This document shows, piece after piece, positions 9,490-18,629 of a DNA stretch of 64,000 nucleotides. This stretch comes from Maridesulfovibrio bastinii DSM 16055 (GTDB lineage: Bacteria > Desulfobacterota > Desulfovibrionia > Desulfovibrionales > Desulfovibrionaceae), in contig NZ_KE387016.1 in assembly GCF_000429985.1 (NCBI RefSeq), forward strand, positions 125,049 through 189,048, written 5' to 3'. The stretch's first letter is position 1. Every line of letters begins with the position of its first letter. A program made the translations under genes and the position numbers. The notes under the pieces are model-generated. The model was given only the letters and a program-made list of their open reading frames with translations. It searched no databases and was not told the DNA's origin.

Positions 9490-10217
9490 TTGTTTTTCCT
9501 GCTGTTGATATTAAAGATGGACAATGCGTCCGTTTGGTTCAGGGACAGGCTGATGAAGTGACTGTCTTTTCAAGTGATCCTGTTGCTCAGGCAAATATCT
9601 GGGCCGGACAGGGAGCAGAGTACCTGCATGTAATTGATCTTGACGGCGCTTTCAGCGGGATGCCTAAAAATTATGAGCTTATTAAAGATATTTGCTCAGA
9701 ACTCAACATACCTGTTCAACTTGGCGGAGGAATCCGTGATATTGAAACAGCTTCCAGATATTTTGAAGCCGGAGTTGAAAGGCTTATTATAGGCACTATG
9801 GCTCTTGAAGATGAAAAAACATTTGCTGAACTCTGCAAAAAATTCCCCGGACGTGTAGGTGTTTCACTTGATGCTGTCGCCGGACAGTTGAAGTCGCGTG
9901 GCTGGGTTGAAGATGCTGGAATTTCTGTTTTTGATATCATTCCAAGAATTGAAGAGGCTGGTGCCGCTTTTATAATTTATACAGATATCAGCAGAGATGG
10001 AATGCAGACCGGAGTTAATGTTCGGGCCTTGGCTGATCTTTGTGGTAAAACCAAACTGCCTGTCATTGCCGCCGGAGGTGTTGCAACTCTGGATGATGTT
10101 AAAAATTTATATCCATTGACTTCAAAGGGACTTGAAGGCGCTATATCCGGTAAAGCTATTTATACCGGTTCGCTTGACTTTGCCGAAGCTGTTAAATGGA
10201 TTAAAGAACAGAGCTAG
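9486..10217 (+). CDS. hisA: ProFAR isomerase (phosphoribosylformimino-AICAR-P isomerase)
   Basis: Fourth step of histidine synthesis, an Amadori rearrangement on a TIM barrel; 243 residues. The catalytic aspartates are in [14 protein letters not shown] (residue 8) and [12 protein letters not shown] (near 168). The two phosphate-binding segments LGGGIRDIE and [10 protein letters not shown] are the half-barrel repeats shared with HisF. It starts four bases before the lipoprotein stop. Confidence 0.95.
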   Translation: MIVFPAVDIKDGQCVRLVQGQADEVTVFSSDPVAQANIWAGQGAEYLHVIDLDGAFSGMPKNYELIKDICSELNIPVQLGGGIRDIETASRYFEAGVERLIIGTMALEDEKTFAELCKKFPGRVGVSLDAVAGQLKSRGWVEDAGISVFDIIPRIEEAGAAFIIYTDISRDGMQTGVNVRALADLCGKTKLPVIAAGGVATLDDVKNLYPLTSKGLEGAISGKAIYTGSLDFAEAVKWIKEQS

Positions 10218-10226
10218 GAGGTTTTT

Positions 10227-10433
10227 ATGAAAACTGTTGAAGTAAATGGTATGTCCTGCCAGCATTGCGCAAAATCTGTTACCGATGCTCTTTCCAAGAT
10301 TGACGGAATTTCTAATGTTGTTGTCGATCTTGAAAAAAAATGTGCTACTTATGAAGATTCCAAGGATGTAGATTCTGAAGAAATTCGTAAGGTCATTTCT
10401 AAAATTGGATTTGAGCCCGGAAAGGTTAGTTAA
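10227..10433 (+). CDS. Heavy-metal-associated (CopZ-like) small protein
   Basis: A 68-residue ferredoxin-like HMA domain. The metal site is GMSCQHC with cysteines 11 and 14, as in copper chaperones and P-type ATPase N-domains. It follows hisA by 9 bases with a perfect AGGAGG, so it is part of the same transcript, which ends at the terminator just downstream. Soluble and cytosolic (no signal). The metal is probably Cu(I), inferred from the family; no copper ATPase is adjacent. Confidence 0.9.
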   Translation: MKTVEVNGMSCQHCAKSVTDALSKIDGISNVVVDLEKKCATYEDSKDVDSEEIRKVISKIGFEPGKVS

Positions 10434-10500
10434 TTCAAAATTAGTTTAAGTATTCTTTCCAGATGATCTGACATGAGTGGATCATCACTAGGATTTTTAG

Positions 10501-10530
10501 GGACTCGTTTTATAAACGAGTCCTTTTTTT
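10501..10530 (+). terminator. Intrinsic terminator of the tat-his cluster
   Basis: A 9-bp perfect stem GGACTCGTT/AACGAGTCC at 10501-10509 and 10515-10523 is followed at once by seven Ts. It ends the tatB-to-metallochaperone transcript. Confidence 0.93.
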
Positions 10531-10671
10531 GTGTTTTATGTAGAATCATGCTTGCTGATAGCCACTTAGTATGCCAATCTTTTTTTAGATTAAATAGTTT
10601 GCTGTTAATTGAATCTAATGTGTTTTAATTAAATTATATAAAAAATCAGTCTGTTAAACGGATCAAACTGT

Positions 10672-12945
10672 ATGAAAAAAATATTTTTATTCCTGTTGTT
10701 AGCCTGTTGTATAGCGCAACCCGTCTATTCTCAGGATGACAATAATTCAGAGCAGTTGGGCTCAATTGCTACTCGCCTCGATAATTATGATACGATTATA
10801 GCTGAGCAGGAAGCTACATATAATATCAATCAGGGGAACTATGAAAGAGCGCAAAAGCTTATTTCAGACCTAGCTTCTGAATATGAAGATATTCTTCTTG
10901 ATCAGAGTGTTTCCGGAGGCTCACCCATTGAAATAAGGCAACGTCAAGTCAGGCTTTTTATTTTAAAAAGTAAAATAGACCGTGTATTGGATGGTCTAAA
11001 GAGTGATCTGGCTGAGAATGAATCAATTATCGAAATTTTAAGTACTTATAATTTTAGGGCATCCCTGCTGCCAAAGAATTCTCCCAAAGAACTTTTGGAT
11101 GAGATTACCAAAAGGAGACGTGAAACAGCAGCTCTGAAGAAGCGTGCTGCGGATCAGGATTACAGAATCAGCAGGCTGATCAAAGGGTATGAAAAAATAA
11201 GAGACCGGGTAATTGATCAGGATTCCAAAGGAGCTACAGAACTTTACCGGCGGTGGAAGGACTATCTGGTTGTAGGTAAAGATTCTATCTTTTCCAGTGA
11301 TTTCTGGTATCGGCCAATGTCCTCTGAAAAATGGGTCATAACTCGCCTTAAGAGTCTTAAAACTTATTTTTCACTTTATGTGGATAATGCCATTGTGCAT
11401 TTGAGTGTCTTCGCTGCTCTGTTTTTTATTACGGTGCTCTTTGGGCGATTCATTCTGCTGAAAATTGCTTTGCATAAAACTTCTATGGAGCATTTTACAA
11501 AGAATGAGAAAAGAGATTTTGGCCTATTTTGTCTAGGAGCTTCGCTCTACACGTCTACTGCCTTTGTTTTCCCATATTCAATGGGCTCACTTATGGTTTT
11601 GGGAACAGCAATAGCCGGGTTTGGTCTGCTGAGAACTTCAAATTATATTGAAACAGATTTCATGCAGATCAAGAAACCGCAGCTTAGCAAGTTTGCATTT
11701 CTTTTTGCTATAAGCGGCATGGTTATCAGTTTGAATATGGCCGAAAAAACACTGACACTTGTGTATATTCTGGCGACACTTGTATTCCTTGCTCGTGAAA
11801 TTATTGAGTGTAAGAAAAAAAATATTCGAAATACTTTTCTATTGTCACCATCAGGATGGATTTTTTGTGCTCTGACTCTCATTTCTATTTCAGGGTATGG
11901 AAGGTTATCAGCTCTGCTGGGTCTTATCATTTCACTCACTATTTTTGTTTATGCCTTAGGCACGTTATGGAGTTCTGTTTTTGTCCTTAAGTCCGGTGAT
12001 ACCCAGCAGATATTTAAAGGTTTTGTACGAAGTCTTGCCATCCCGATAGGATGGGGTGTCGCTGTCTTTTTCGGATATCTATGGATAGCCAGCTTTATAG
12101 GCCACAGTGTCATGGCTCATTTTTTCCAATGGAAAATAGGTTGGGAAAAATATTCAATATCAATCGGAACCATTACACTCGTCATTTTGATTTTCTTTTT
12201 GACACAGTTGAGCATATCCGCATTTAAAGTTTCCATGGATATGATCGGATCAAGATGGCCAAGAGGCCGGCGCGGAGCTATACCTTCACTGCAATCACTG
12301 TTTACCTATGCCATCTGGTCAATTTTTGCTCTGGTCGGATTAAAGATGGTTGGACTTGATCTCACTAGCATTGCGGTTGTAGCTGGTGGTCTTAGTGTTG
12401 GTATCGGTTTTGGAATGCAGAATATTTTTAATAACTTTGTAAGTGGTCTTATTCTGCTTTTCGGAAGATCAATCCAGCAGGGTGATATCATTCAGCTTGG
12501 TGAAACATGGTGTACAGTTCGCAAAATCAACATACGAACCACAATTGTTGAAACATTTGAAAGCGCATTGATTATTATTCCGAATTCTGAATTGATCGCC
12601 ACACAGGTAATCAACTGGACTAGAAATAATCCATCTCTCAGGAGAGATATTGTTGTTGGTGCTGCGTATGGATCTAATACAAGAAAAGTTGAAGAAGTCC
12701 TCTTGCGTGTGGCAAAAAATAATCCGCATATCCTGACATGGCCCAGACCGTATGTTTATTTCAGTGAATTCGGCGCCAGTAGTCTTGATTTTGTTTTGCG
12801 TGTCTGGATTGATGACATTGATAATTCTATTACGGTGCAGTCTGACATTCGTCATTCCATTGATGAAGAATTCCGCAAAGAAGATATTGAAATAGCCTTC
12901 CCCCAACTTGATGTGCATATTAAGGATGGGAATAAAATAGAATAG
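10672..12945 (+). CDS. MscS-family mechanosensitive channel with periplasmic coiled coil
   Basis: Large MscS/MscK-type channel of 757 residues that should open under membrane tension to release solutes. Order: cleavable signal peptide (about residues 1-20, ending VYSQ), a periplasmic region to about 205 with helical, Gln/Glu/Arg-rich coiled-coil character, several membrane spans between about 240 and 510, then the MscS core. The pore helix is in SIAVVAGGLSVGIGFGMQNIFNNFVSGLILL, followed by the beta domain GDIIQLGETWCTVRKINIRTT and the C-terminal alpha/beta domain. Length and layout resemble KefA-like proteins. Set apart from hisA by a terminator; AT-rich DNA precedes it. Confidence 0.92.
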   Translation: MKKIFLFLLLACCIAQPVYSQDDNNSEQLGSIATRLDNYDTIIAEQEATYNINQGNYERAQKLISDLASEYEDILLDQSVSGGSPIEIRQRQVRLFILKSKIDRVLDGLKSDLAENESIIEILSTYNFRASLLPKNSPKELLDEITKRRRETAALKKRAADQDYRISRLIKGYEKIRDRVIDQDSKGATELYRRWKDYLVVGKDSIFSSDFWYRPMSSEKWVITRLKSLKTYFSLYVDNAIVHLSVFAALFFITVLFGRFILLKIALHKTSMEHFTKNEKRDFGLFCLGASLYTSTAFVFPYSMGSLMVLGTAIAGFGLLRTSNYIETDFMQIKKPQLSKFAFLFAISGMVISLNMAEKTLTLVYILATLVFLAREIIECKKKNIRNTFLLSPSGWIFCALTLISISGYGRLSALLGLIISLTIFVYALGTLWSSVFVLKSGDTQQIFKGFVRSLAIPIGWGVAVFFGYLWIASFIGHSVMAHFFQWKIGWEKYSISIGTITLVILIFFLTQLSISAFKVSMDMIGSRWPRGRRGAIPSLQSLFTYAIWSIFALVGLKMVGLDLTSIAVVAGGLSVGIGFGMQNIFNNFVSGLILLFGRSIQQGDIIQLGETWCTVRKINIRTTIVETFESALIIIPNSELIATQVINWTRNNPSLRRDIVVGAAYGSNTRKVEEVLLRVAKNNPHILTWPRPYVYFSEFGASSLDFVLRVWIDDIDNSITVQSDIRHSIDEEFRKEDIEIAFPQLDVHIKDGNKIE

Positions 12946-12969
12946 TTTTATTTATAAGGTGGTATTGTC

Positions 12970-14028
12970 ATGGCTCGATTTATCAAAAATATGGATACTG
13001 TTCTCGGGAATCCTCCTGGGTCTTTAGTCTTTTTAGGTAAACAACGGGTTGAGAATATTAAAATTTCTACTATCGAGTATGATGTTGAGAATGTTAGAGA
13101 ATATATTGATGATATAAATTTGGATTTTAATTCCCAGCAACGCGGGGTCAAATGGATTAATGTTGACGGTATTCATGATACTGAAGAAGTCAGCCGGATA
13201 GGCAAGGCTTTTAACCTGTCTCCACTTGTGCTGGAAGATATTTTGAACACTTCTCAAAGGCCCAAGCTTGAAGAGTTGGATGAATCAGTTTTTATTTCAT
13301 TAAAAATGCTCTATTTCAGTGAAGATAAGAGAACTGTCACCGCCGAACAAATGAGCATGGTTTTTGGAAATAATTTTGTTTTAACTTTTCAGGAACGACC
13401 GGGTGATGTTTTCGGCTCTGTCCGGTTGCGTATAAGAAAGGGGAGAGGGCGCATAAGAAAAATGGGTGAAGACTATCTGGCATACTCTTTACTCGATGCT
13501 ATATTTGAGAATTACATCAGGATGATTGAGTTTATCGGTGAACAGATTGAATCACTTGAAGAACATGTTCTTGTCGCGGATGATCCTGATGTGCTGGAAA
13601 AGATAAGTTATTATAGAAGAGAGCTGCGTTATATCCGTAAAGTCGTCCGTCCCGCCAGAGAAATCGTGAGTTCCTTTTTAAGACTTGATGATGATTATGT
13701 TTCTGATGAAATTAAACCATTTTTGAGAGATCTGGCGGAACTTTCAGATCAGGCAATGGAAGCTGTAGAAGTGTATAGGGAAATGCTTTCTGATTACCTC
13801 GGAATTTATAATTCAGCGGTGAGCAACAGACTGAATGAGGTTATGAAGGTTCTGACCGTTTTTTCGACAATATTTATCCCTGTGACCTTTTTGGCCGGTG
13901 TCTATGGCATGAATTTCGATTTTATACCGGAACTCAAATTACAATATGCTTATCCTCTATTCTGGGTTGTAGTTGTCTGCGTTGTACTTGTAATGTTGAA
14001 ATTTTATCGCAATAAAAAATGGATTTAG
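12970..14028 (+). CDS. corA: CorA-family Mg2+/Co2+ transporter
   Basis: Homopentameric divalent-cation channel, 352 residues. A long soluble alpha/beta and helical N-terminal domain leads into two C-terminal membrane helices; the signature YGMNF lies near residue 314 between them, followed by the loop with IPEL in place of the common MPEL. The C-terminus is basic (YRNKKW), facing the cytoplasm. The ATG at 12970 follows AAGGTGG. It is 24 bases after the MscS gene, so both may be co-transcribed in an osmotic/ion-homeostasis unit. It ends inside a shared terminator. Confidence 0.94.
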   Translation: MARFIKNMDTVLGNPPGSLVFLGKQRVENIKISTIEYDVENVREYIDDINLDFNSQQRGVKWINVDGIHDTEEVSRIGKAFNLSPLVLEDILNTSQRPKLEELDESVFISLKMLYFSEDKRTVTAEQMSMVFGNNFVLTFQERPGDVFGSVRLRIRKGRGRIRKMGEDYLAYSLLDAIFENYIRMIEFIGEQIESLEEHVLVADDPDVLEKISYYRRELRYIRKVVRPAREIVSSFLRLDDDYVSDEIKPFLRDLAELSDQAMEAVEVYREMLSDYLGIYNSAVSNRLNEVMKVLTVFSTIFIPVTFLAGVYGMNFDFIPELKLQYAYPLFWVVVVCVVLVMLKFYRNKKWI

Positions 14029-14045
14029 GCTTATATCCATTTTTT
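14014..14045. terminator. Bidirectional terminator between corA and the cupin gene
   Basis: AAAAAATGGAT and ATCCATTTTTT form an 11-bp inverted repeat whose outer A/T runs give a T-tract on both strands. The corA stop codon is in the loop and the cupin stop is in the far arm. Confidence 0.75.
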
Positions 14046-14385
14046 ATTTCACAAGCAGTAGCAACATTTTAAATTTTTCGCTGGCTTCAAGGGCATGTGG
14101 TATTCCTGCCGGCATAACTATAGATTCTCCTGAACTGAGCACATAATCTTTATCATCAATAGTTATTGTGGCCTGACCTTCAAAAATCTGTACCAGCGCA
14201 TCTCCCGGAGCAGAGTGGCCGCTAAGACCTTCTCCCTTATCAAAAGCGAATAATGTTATGGTCACAGATTGATTTTGGCTTATGGTCCTACTTACCACCT
14301 GTCCTTCCTGATACTGAACCAGCTTTGCGAGTTTTACTATTTCAGAATGAGGAATATTTTTTATTGAAGATATTTTCTCAAGCAT
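14044..14385 (-). CDS. Small single-domain cupin protein
   Basis: A 113-residue cupin. Motif 1 region is GEGLSGHSAPGDALVQIFEG and motif 2 is GESIVMPAGIPHALEA. Only one of the two usual motif-1 histidines is obvious (in GHSAPGD, shared by a cupin subgroup), so metal binding is uncertain. Probably cytosolic. The ribosome site AAGGAGA is strong. It stands alone between corA and gatA. Family members range from sugar isomerases to regulators, so I give no function. Confidence 0.85.
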   Translation of the reverse strand: MLEKISSIKNIPHSEIVKLAKLVQYQEGQVVSRTISQNQSVTITLFAFDKGEGLSGHSAPGDALVQIFEGQATITIDDKDYVLSSGESIVMPAGIPHALEASEKFKMLLLLVK

Positions 14386-14451
14386 ACACTTCTCCTTAGA
14401 GTATTAATGCTTTAATAATATCTTGCTGAACTTATTGTTGCAAGCAGATAA

Positions 14452-14488
14452 ATAAAAATCCCCTGCACAAAATATGGGCAGGGGATTT
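14452..14488 (-). terminator. Intrinsic terminator after gatCA
   Basis: An 11-bp inverted repeat at 14456-14466 and 14478-14488 (AAATCCCCTGC arms). On the minus strand it is followed by a T-rich tract, and it lies 26 bases after the gatA stop. Confidence 0.85.
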
Positions 14489-14513
14489 CATCTATTTTAT
14501 ATAATGATGTTTT

Positions 14514-15977
14514 TTATAGTTCAGGCATAGGCATTTCAGGAAGATTTTTTTCAAGTATGTTTGCAGCCTGAAGCATAGTGCTTTCATCAAAAGCAGGAGC
14601 CATGATCTGAAGCCCTACAGGCATGCCAGATTCTTTTCCAAGACCTACAGGCAGGCTCATTCCCGGAAGCCCGGCAAGGTTTAATGAAATTGTGAAAATA
14701 TCCATCAGATACATCTGGAGAGGGTCGGAGGTAAAATCTCCAACCGGAAATGCAGTTGTGGGGCATGCGGGACCGAGAATCAGATCACATGATTCAAAGG
14801 CCTTTTCAAAGTCCTGACGCAGAATTCTTCTAATCTGGGCAGCCTTTTTATAATATGCATCGTAATATCCGGCAGACAAAACATAGGTTCCTATGATTAT
14901 GCGCCTTTGAACTTCATCTCCAAAAGCCTCGGTACGGGATTTTGTATAAAGGTCAATAAGCTCATCTGCTTCTTTATTGCGATAGCCATAACGGATGCCG
15001 TCAAAGCGGGAGAGGTTGGAGCTGGCTTCAGCCATTGCTATTATGTAGTAAGTAGCGATGGCGTATTCGGTCATGGAAAGTTTGACCGGAACAGTTTTAG
15101 CTCCGAGTTCTTCAGCTTTTTTAATAGCAGCTTTACAGGCTTCGGAAACCTCTTCACTCAAGCCTTCTCCCCAGTATTCCTCAGGCAATCCCAGAGTTAA
15201 ACCGGAAAGGTCGGTACGTTTTTTAAGTTCTGCTACAAAGTCGGGAACATCACATTCAACTGAAGTTGAATCACGTTTATCGTGTCCGGAGATTACATTT
15301 AAAATTCTAGCGGAATCTTCAACGGTTCTTGTCATTGGACCGATCTGATCGAGTGAGGAACCGTATGCTATCATACCATAGCGTGATACTCTGCCATAAG
15401 TAGGTTTAACTCCTACAATACCGCAGAATGATGCCGGAAGACGAATAGAACCTCCGGTGTCTGTTCCAAGGGCTGCAAAAGCCTGACCAGCTGCAACTGT
15501 AGCTCCTGAGCCACCACTTGATCCTCCCGGAACACGGTCTGTATTCCATGGGTTGCGTGTGGTTTTGTAGGCAGAGTTTTCAGTGGTAGACCCCATTGCA
15601 AATTCGTCCATGTTGGCTTTAGCCAGAATTATAGCTCCGGCTTCTTTCAGCTTTGTTATAGCCGTTGCATCATAAAATGGGGTAAAGTCTTCTAATATTT
15701 TGGAGCCGCAGGTAGTTTTGATATTCTTTGTAGCCAGAACATCCTTTATAATGACAGGCACTCCCCATAAAGGTTTACTCTTATCGGGACCCTGAGCATC
15801 CATTTCCGCAGCCTGTTTTAATGCTTCATCTCTATTTTGAGCAAGAAGGGCTTCAATTGCAGGTTCTGTGCTGTCAATTCTTTCCAGGCATGATTTAACC
15901 GCATCAGTTACAGTTATTTCACCACTGGCTATGAGTTCGCTTATTTCAGTAAGGGATTTTTCGTATAGTCTGGACAT
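14514..15977 (-). CDS. gatA: Glutamyl/aspartyl-tRNA amidotransferase subunit A
   Basis: Amidase subunit that releases ammonia from glutamine to convert Glu-tRNAGln and Asp-tRNAAsn into Gln- and Asn-tRNA. 487 residues with the ATG at 15977 (GTGGA just upstream); a GTG 12 bases earlier is possible. The amidase signature holds the Ser-cisSer-Lys triad: Lys in VIIKDVLA, the Gly/Ser loop [14 protein letters not shown] and [18 protein letters not shown]. gatC lies directly upstream; gatB is not in this window. The presence of GatCA implies indirect Gln- or Asn-tRNA formation in this organism. Confidence 0.96.
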   Translation of the reverse strand: MSRLYEKSLTEISELIASGEITVTDAVKSCLERIDSTEPAIEALLAQNRDEALKQAAEMDAQGPDKSKPLWGVPVIIKDVLATKNIKTTCGSKILEDFTPFYDATAITKLKEAGAIILAKANMDEFAMGSTTENSAYKTTRNPWNTDRVPGGSSGGSGATVAAGQAFAALGTDTGGSIRLPASFCGIVGVKPTYGRVSRYGMIAYGSSLDQIGPMTRTVEDSARILNVISGHDKRDSTSVECDVPDFVAELKKRTDLSGLTLGLPEEYWGEGLSEEVSEACKAAIKKAEELGAKTVPVKLSMTEYAIATYYIIAMAEASSNLSRFDGIRYGYRNKEADELIDLYTKSRTEAFGDEVQRRIIIGTYVLSAGYYDAYYKKAAQIRRILRQDFEKAFESCDLILGPACPTTAFPVGDFTSDPLQMYLMDIFTISLNLAGLPGMSLPVGLGKESGMPVGLQIMAPAFDESTMLQAANILEKNLPEMPMPEL

Positions 15978-16012
15978 ATCTATTTCCACTGTAGATTTAT
16001 TTTTTATTCGGT

Positions 16013-16306
16013 TTAGACGATTCTAGGGACAACAAAATACTGGCCGTCAGTATCAGGGGCATTTGAGAGAACTTCATCTCTAGTATGATCTTTTTTCACT
16101 TCGTCTTTCCGCATAACCGTACAGTGTTCGACAGGGCTGTACATTGGTTCAATCTCACTCGTGTCGATTTCATTCAGTTTGTCCATATAGGTAAGAATAT
16201 CGTGAAGCTGTCCGGAAAACAGTTCAACTTTATCTTCCGGCAGATCAAGGCGGGCCAATTTGGCAACGCGGGCAACTTCTTCCCTGCTGAGTTTCATCTC
16301 ACTCAT
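16013..16306 (-). CDS. gatC: Glutamyl/aspartyl-tRNA amidotransferase subunit C
   Basis: Small helical subunit that clamps GatA to GatB, 97 residues. It has the family pattern [52 protein letters not shown] (described here in outline), and ends with the usual FVVPRIV. The start at 16306 follows AAGGAG. gatA follows after 35 bases, so the pair is an operon. Confidence 0.95.
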   Translation of the reverse strand: MSEMKLSREEVARVAKLARLDLPEDKVELFSGQLHDILTYMDKLNEIDTSEIEPMYSPVEHCTVMRKDEVKKDHTRDEVLSNAPDTDGQYFVVPRIV

Positions 16307-16384
16307 TGAAAACTCCTTTAAAAGAGGCTGTGAGCCTTTATTTGCTTTGTTCCGAACAGCAGAGTGAACGGATAAATTTTTTTG

Positions 16385-18439
16385 CTAGTTATTGTCCTGA
16401 TTCTGTTTCTTCCATGCTTTAATGCGCATTTCATGGTGTGCTCTGGCTTTAATCAGAGTCTTTTTAATCGATTCAGAATCAACTTTGGATTTACCGTCTT
16501 CACGGGGACGGAACAGGAAAAGTTTCTGTTCCGCAATTCCATTTGAATCCCATCTGATGGGTGCCAGACTGAAATCCATATTTTGTGCAGCCATAATCCG
16601 TGAATTAATTGTTTCCGGTGTCCAGTCTGAAGGAATTGCTCCAAGTTTGCTGGAGAATCTTACAAAGTCATAACCAAGGGCCACCCAGAAATCGGGAATT
16701 CCGAGTCCTTCTTCGTTCATGACATTTTTAAGTTTGACGGCTCCGCCACTTTCAGGCCACCAGGCACCCGGACAAACTGCAAGCCGGAAGTTGTTAGCTT
16801 CAATTCCACGCGAGGTATTCAAAGCCTGACTCCACAATTCCGGTCCCAGAAAGACAAGAGTGTCGGCTTCATGGAAAAAGAAGTGGGGAATCATAAGCTG
16901 GGCCTGTCTCCATGTATCAGGAATGAAAACCGCACCGAAGTCAGTATCTGGAAGAGGTGCATCTGCATCGAGCCCATTAGCCTTGTTGCGGGCTTCTTTT
17001 TCAGGAACCTTAACCAGCTTGGCTACAATTTTACCCCATGCCGGTATATCATTCGGTGGATAACTCATCATCCCCGTAACTTTGGCTCCATGCTGGATAG
17101 CCTTTTTCCAGAATTCACTGGACATTTGTCTGCCGAATTTTTCTTTAGGATAAAGAATTGCCAGATTCTTAATGCCGAGATCGTCAATAGCGAGATCAAG
17201 GGTTGCTTTAATCTGATCATCTGGGCTTGAGAAAAATCTCCAGGCATCCATTCCTTCCTGCAGATCTCCGGCCTTGGCAAGAAAGGCAAAAGTAGCTTTC
17301 TTTTTATATTCCTGACTTGCTTCAAGCTCTTTGAAGGCTGTAACGCTTATTGGTCCGCCTATGACGTTGTACCATGCCGGAAGTTCATCAAGGTGTTTGA
17401 GCCAGTTTTTATCTTCTGTATTGATGACTTTGACATCTACGTCCATTCCGGCTTTTGTCAGTTCCCATTGCGCTGCTCCAGCTCCCCGGACAATTTTCCA
17501 GCCGTACTCCTGAAATCTTCCTGAAATCGGAAGAATTAAAGCTAGTCCTATTCTGGGGACACCGTATTCTTTTTCAAGACCTGATATAATATTTATCAGC
17601 GGAGTTTTGTCGGCAAATTGACCTTCGTCAACTATAGAGGTCATTGTCCTCCATGATGCTGGCCAGTAATCAGACATTGAAGACTGTCTTCTGGCTTTCT
17701 CAAAGGTGATCAGGTCATAAGGAAATTTAAGACCATTGTCACTTGTCACATTCTCACTGATTATATTCAGGTTATCCTTATCGCTTTTTTCAAGGTATGA
17801 TCTGAACCAGTTTTCAAGTTCAGAGCGGTTATTCTGGTTGGGAGCAATGGTGTAGAGTCTTTCCAGAATCGGCAGGGCCTTATCTTTAGGGGCTATACCA
17901 CTGAGACGTTTTCCTGCTTTGGATCTGATTGCCCATGGTCTGGAGTTGTTTTCCATGTTTTTTTCAAGATACGATTGCAGAAAAGGTATTTCATTCAGCT
18001 TATATAAAGTTTTGAAATAGAAATCCTGCCATTCCGGATCATTGTAGACATCAGTGTCCAGTTTTGCCCATTTTTCAAGACTTTCACGGGCAGAGTGGTA
18101 ATGTTCTGAATTAAATGAGCTGATAGCAAGTCTGCGTGTGGATGGCAGAATATATTGTGTAGGGATATCCCTTCTTTGCAGCAGCCGGCTGTAAAAGAGT
18201 TCGCTGGAGACGTAATCTTTTTTATTCCATGATTTGTCTGCTTCGGTAACGAGGGCATTTGTAGAAAGCATATTTGCCGATTCCACGGACATGACAGGTT
18301 TTTTGGAAAAACCGGAACAGGCCCCTAGTCCCCCAAGAATTACAAATGCCAGAGCAGCTGTAAGAAGGCGCACCTGAATTGAACATATTTTATGATGAGA
18401 TTTCATTTTTTGATTATCCATGCACAGTATTTGGCTCAT
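16385..18439 (-). CDS. LpoA-like lipoprotein, periplasmic-binding fold
   Basis: A 684-residue predicted lipoprotein. A basic start, hydrophobic core and lipobox LGAC near residue 41 predict an acylated periplasmic protein. The first half (about 60-270) is helical and TPR-like (SELFYSRLLQRRDIP, YHSARESLEKWAKLD); the second half has a type 1 periplasmic-binding fold (RIGLALILPISGRFQEYG, NLAILYPKEKFGRQMSSEFWKKA). This two-part layout is that of LpoA/LppC, activators of penicillin-binding proteins, though amino-acid-type binding proteins share the second half. The start is uncertain: Met codons at 18439, 18421 and 18406 all keep a signal peptide and none has a clear ribosome site. It is alone between dnaK and gatC. 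Confidence 0.85.
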   Translation of the reverse strand: MSQILCMDNQKMKSHHKICSIQVRLLTAALAFVILGGLGACSGFSKKPVMSVESANMLSTNALVTEADKSWNKKDYVSSELFYSRLLQRRDIPTQYILPSTRRLAISSFNSEHYHSARESLEKWAKLDTDVYNDPEWQDFYFKTLYKLNEIPFLQSYLEKNMENNSRPWAIRSKAGKRLSGIAPKDKALPILERLYTIAPNQNNRSELENWFRSYLEKSDKDNLNIISENVTSDNGLKFPYDLITFEKARRQSSMSDYWPASWRTMTSIVDEGQFADKTPLINIISGLEKEYGVPRIGLALILPISGRFQEYGWKIVRGAGAAQWELTKAGMDVDVKVINTEDKNWLKHLDELPAWYNVIGGPISVTAFKELEASQEYKKKATFAFLAKAGDLQEGMDAWRFFSSPDDQIKATLDLAIDDLGIKNLAILYPKEKFGRQMSSEFWKKAIQHGAKVTGMMSYPPNDIPAWGKIVAKLVKVPEKEARNKANGLDADAPLPDTDFGAVFIPDTWRQAQLMIPHFFFHEADTLVFLGPELWSQALNTSRGIEANNFRLAVCPGAWWPESGGAVKLKNVMNEEGLGIPDFWVALGYDFVRFSSKLGAIPSDWTPETINSRIMAAQNMDFSLAPIRWDSNGIAEQKLFLFRPREDGKSKVDSESIKKTLIKARAHHEMRIKAWKKQNQDNN

Positions 18440-18516
18440 GAATTGTAAACAGTCAATTGCTTTACCCTAGAAAAGCGATTCTTTCCGAAACAATAATTTT
18501 TTCAATCCTTAGATAA

Positions 18517-18550
18517 ATAAAAATCCGGCCTGCTTCAAGCAGGCCGGATT
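18517..18550 (-). terminator. Intrinsic terminator of grpE-dnaK
   Basis: A near-perfect GC-rich inverted repeat, AATCCGGCCTGC and its complement at 18522-18533 and 18539-18550, followed on the minus strand by TTTTATT. It is about 80 bases after the dnaK stop. A second repeat (GAGCACCT/AGGTGCTC, 18580-18618) lies between and has no T-tract. Confidence 0.9.
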
Positions 18551-18629
18551 AAGCTATACTGACTGAACTGTCATGGCAAGAGCACCTGTTAATAAATCAG
18601 GAGACTGAAAAGGTGCTCACAGTCTTTTT

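Noticed and set aside
12469-12918. 149-codon frame opposite the MscS gene
   Set aside because: Antisense to the conserved pore domain and without any recognisable feature.
18580-18618. Hairpin GAGCACCT/AGGTGCTC between dnaK and its terminator
   Set aside because: The loop is long and no T-tract follows on either strand; the stronger terminator at 18517-18550 explains the transcript end.
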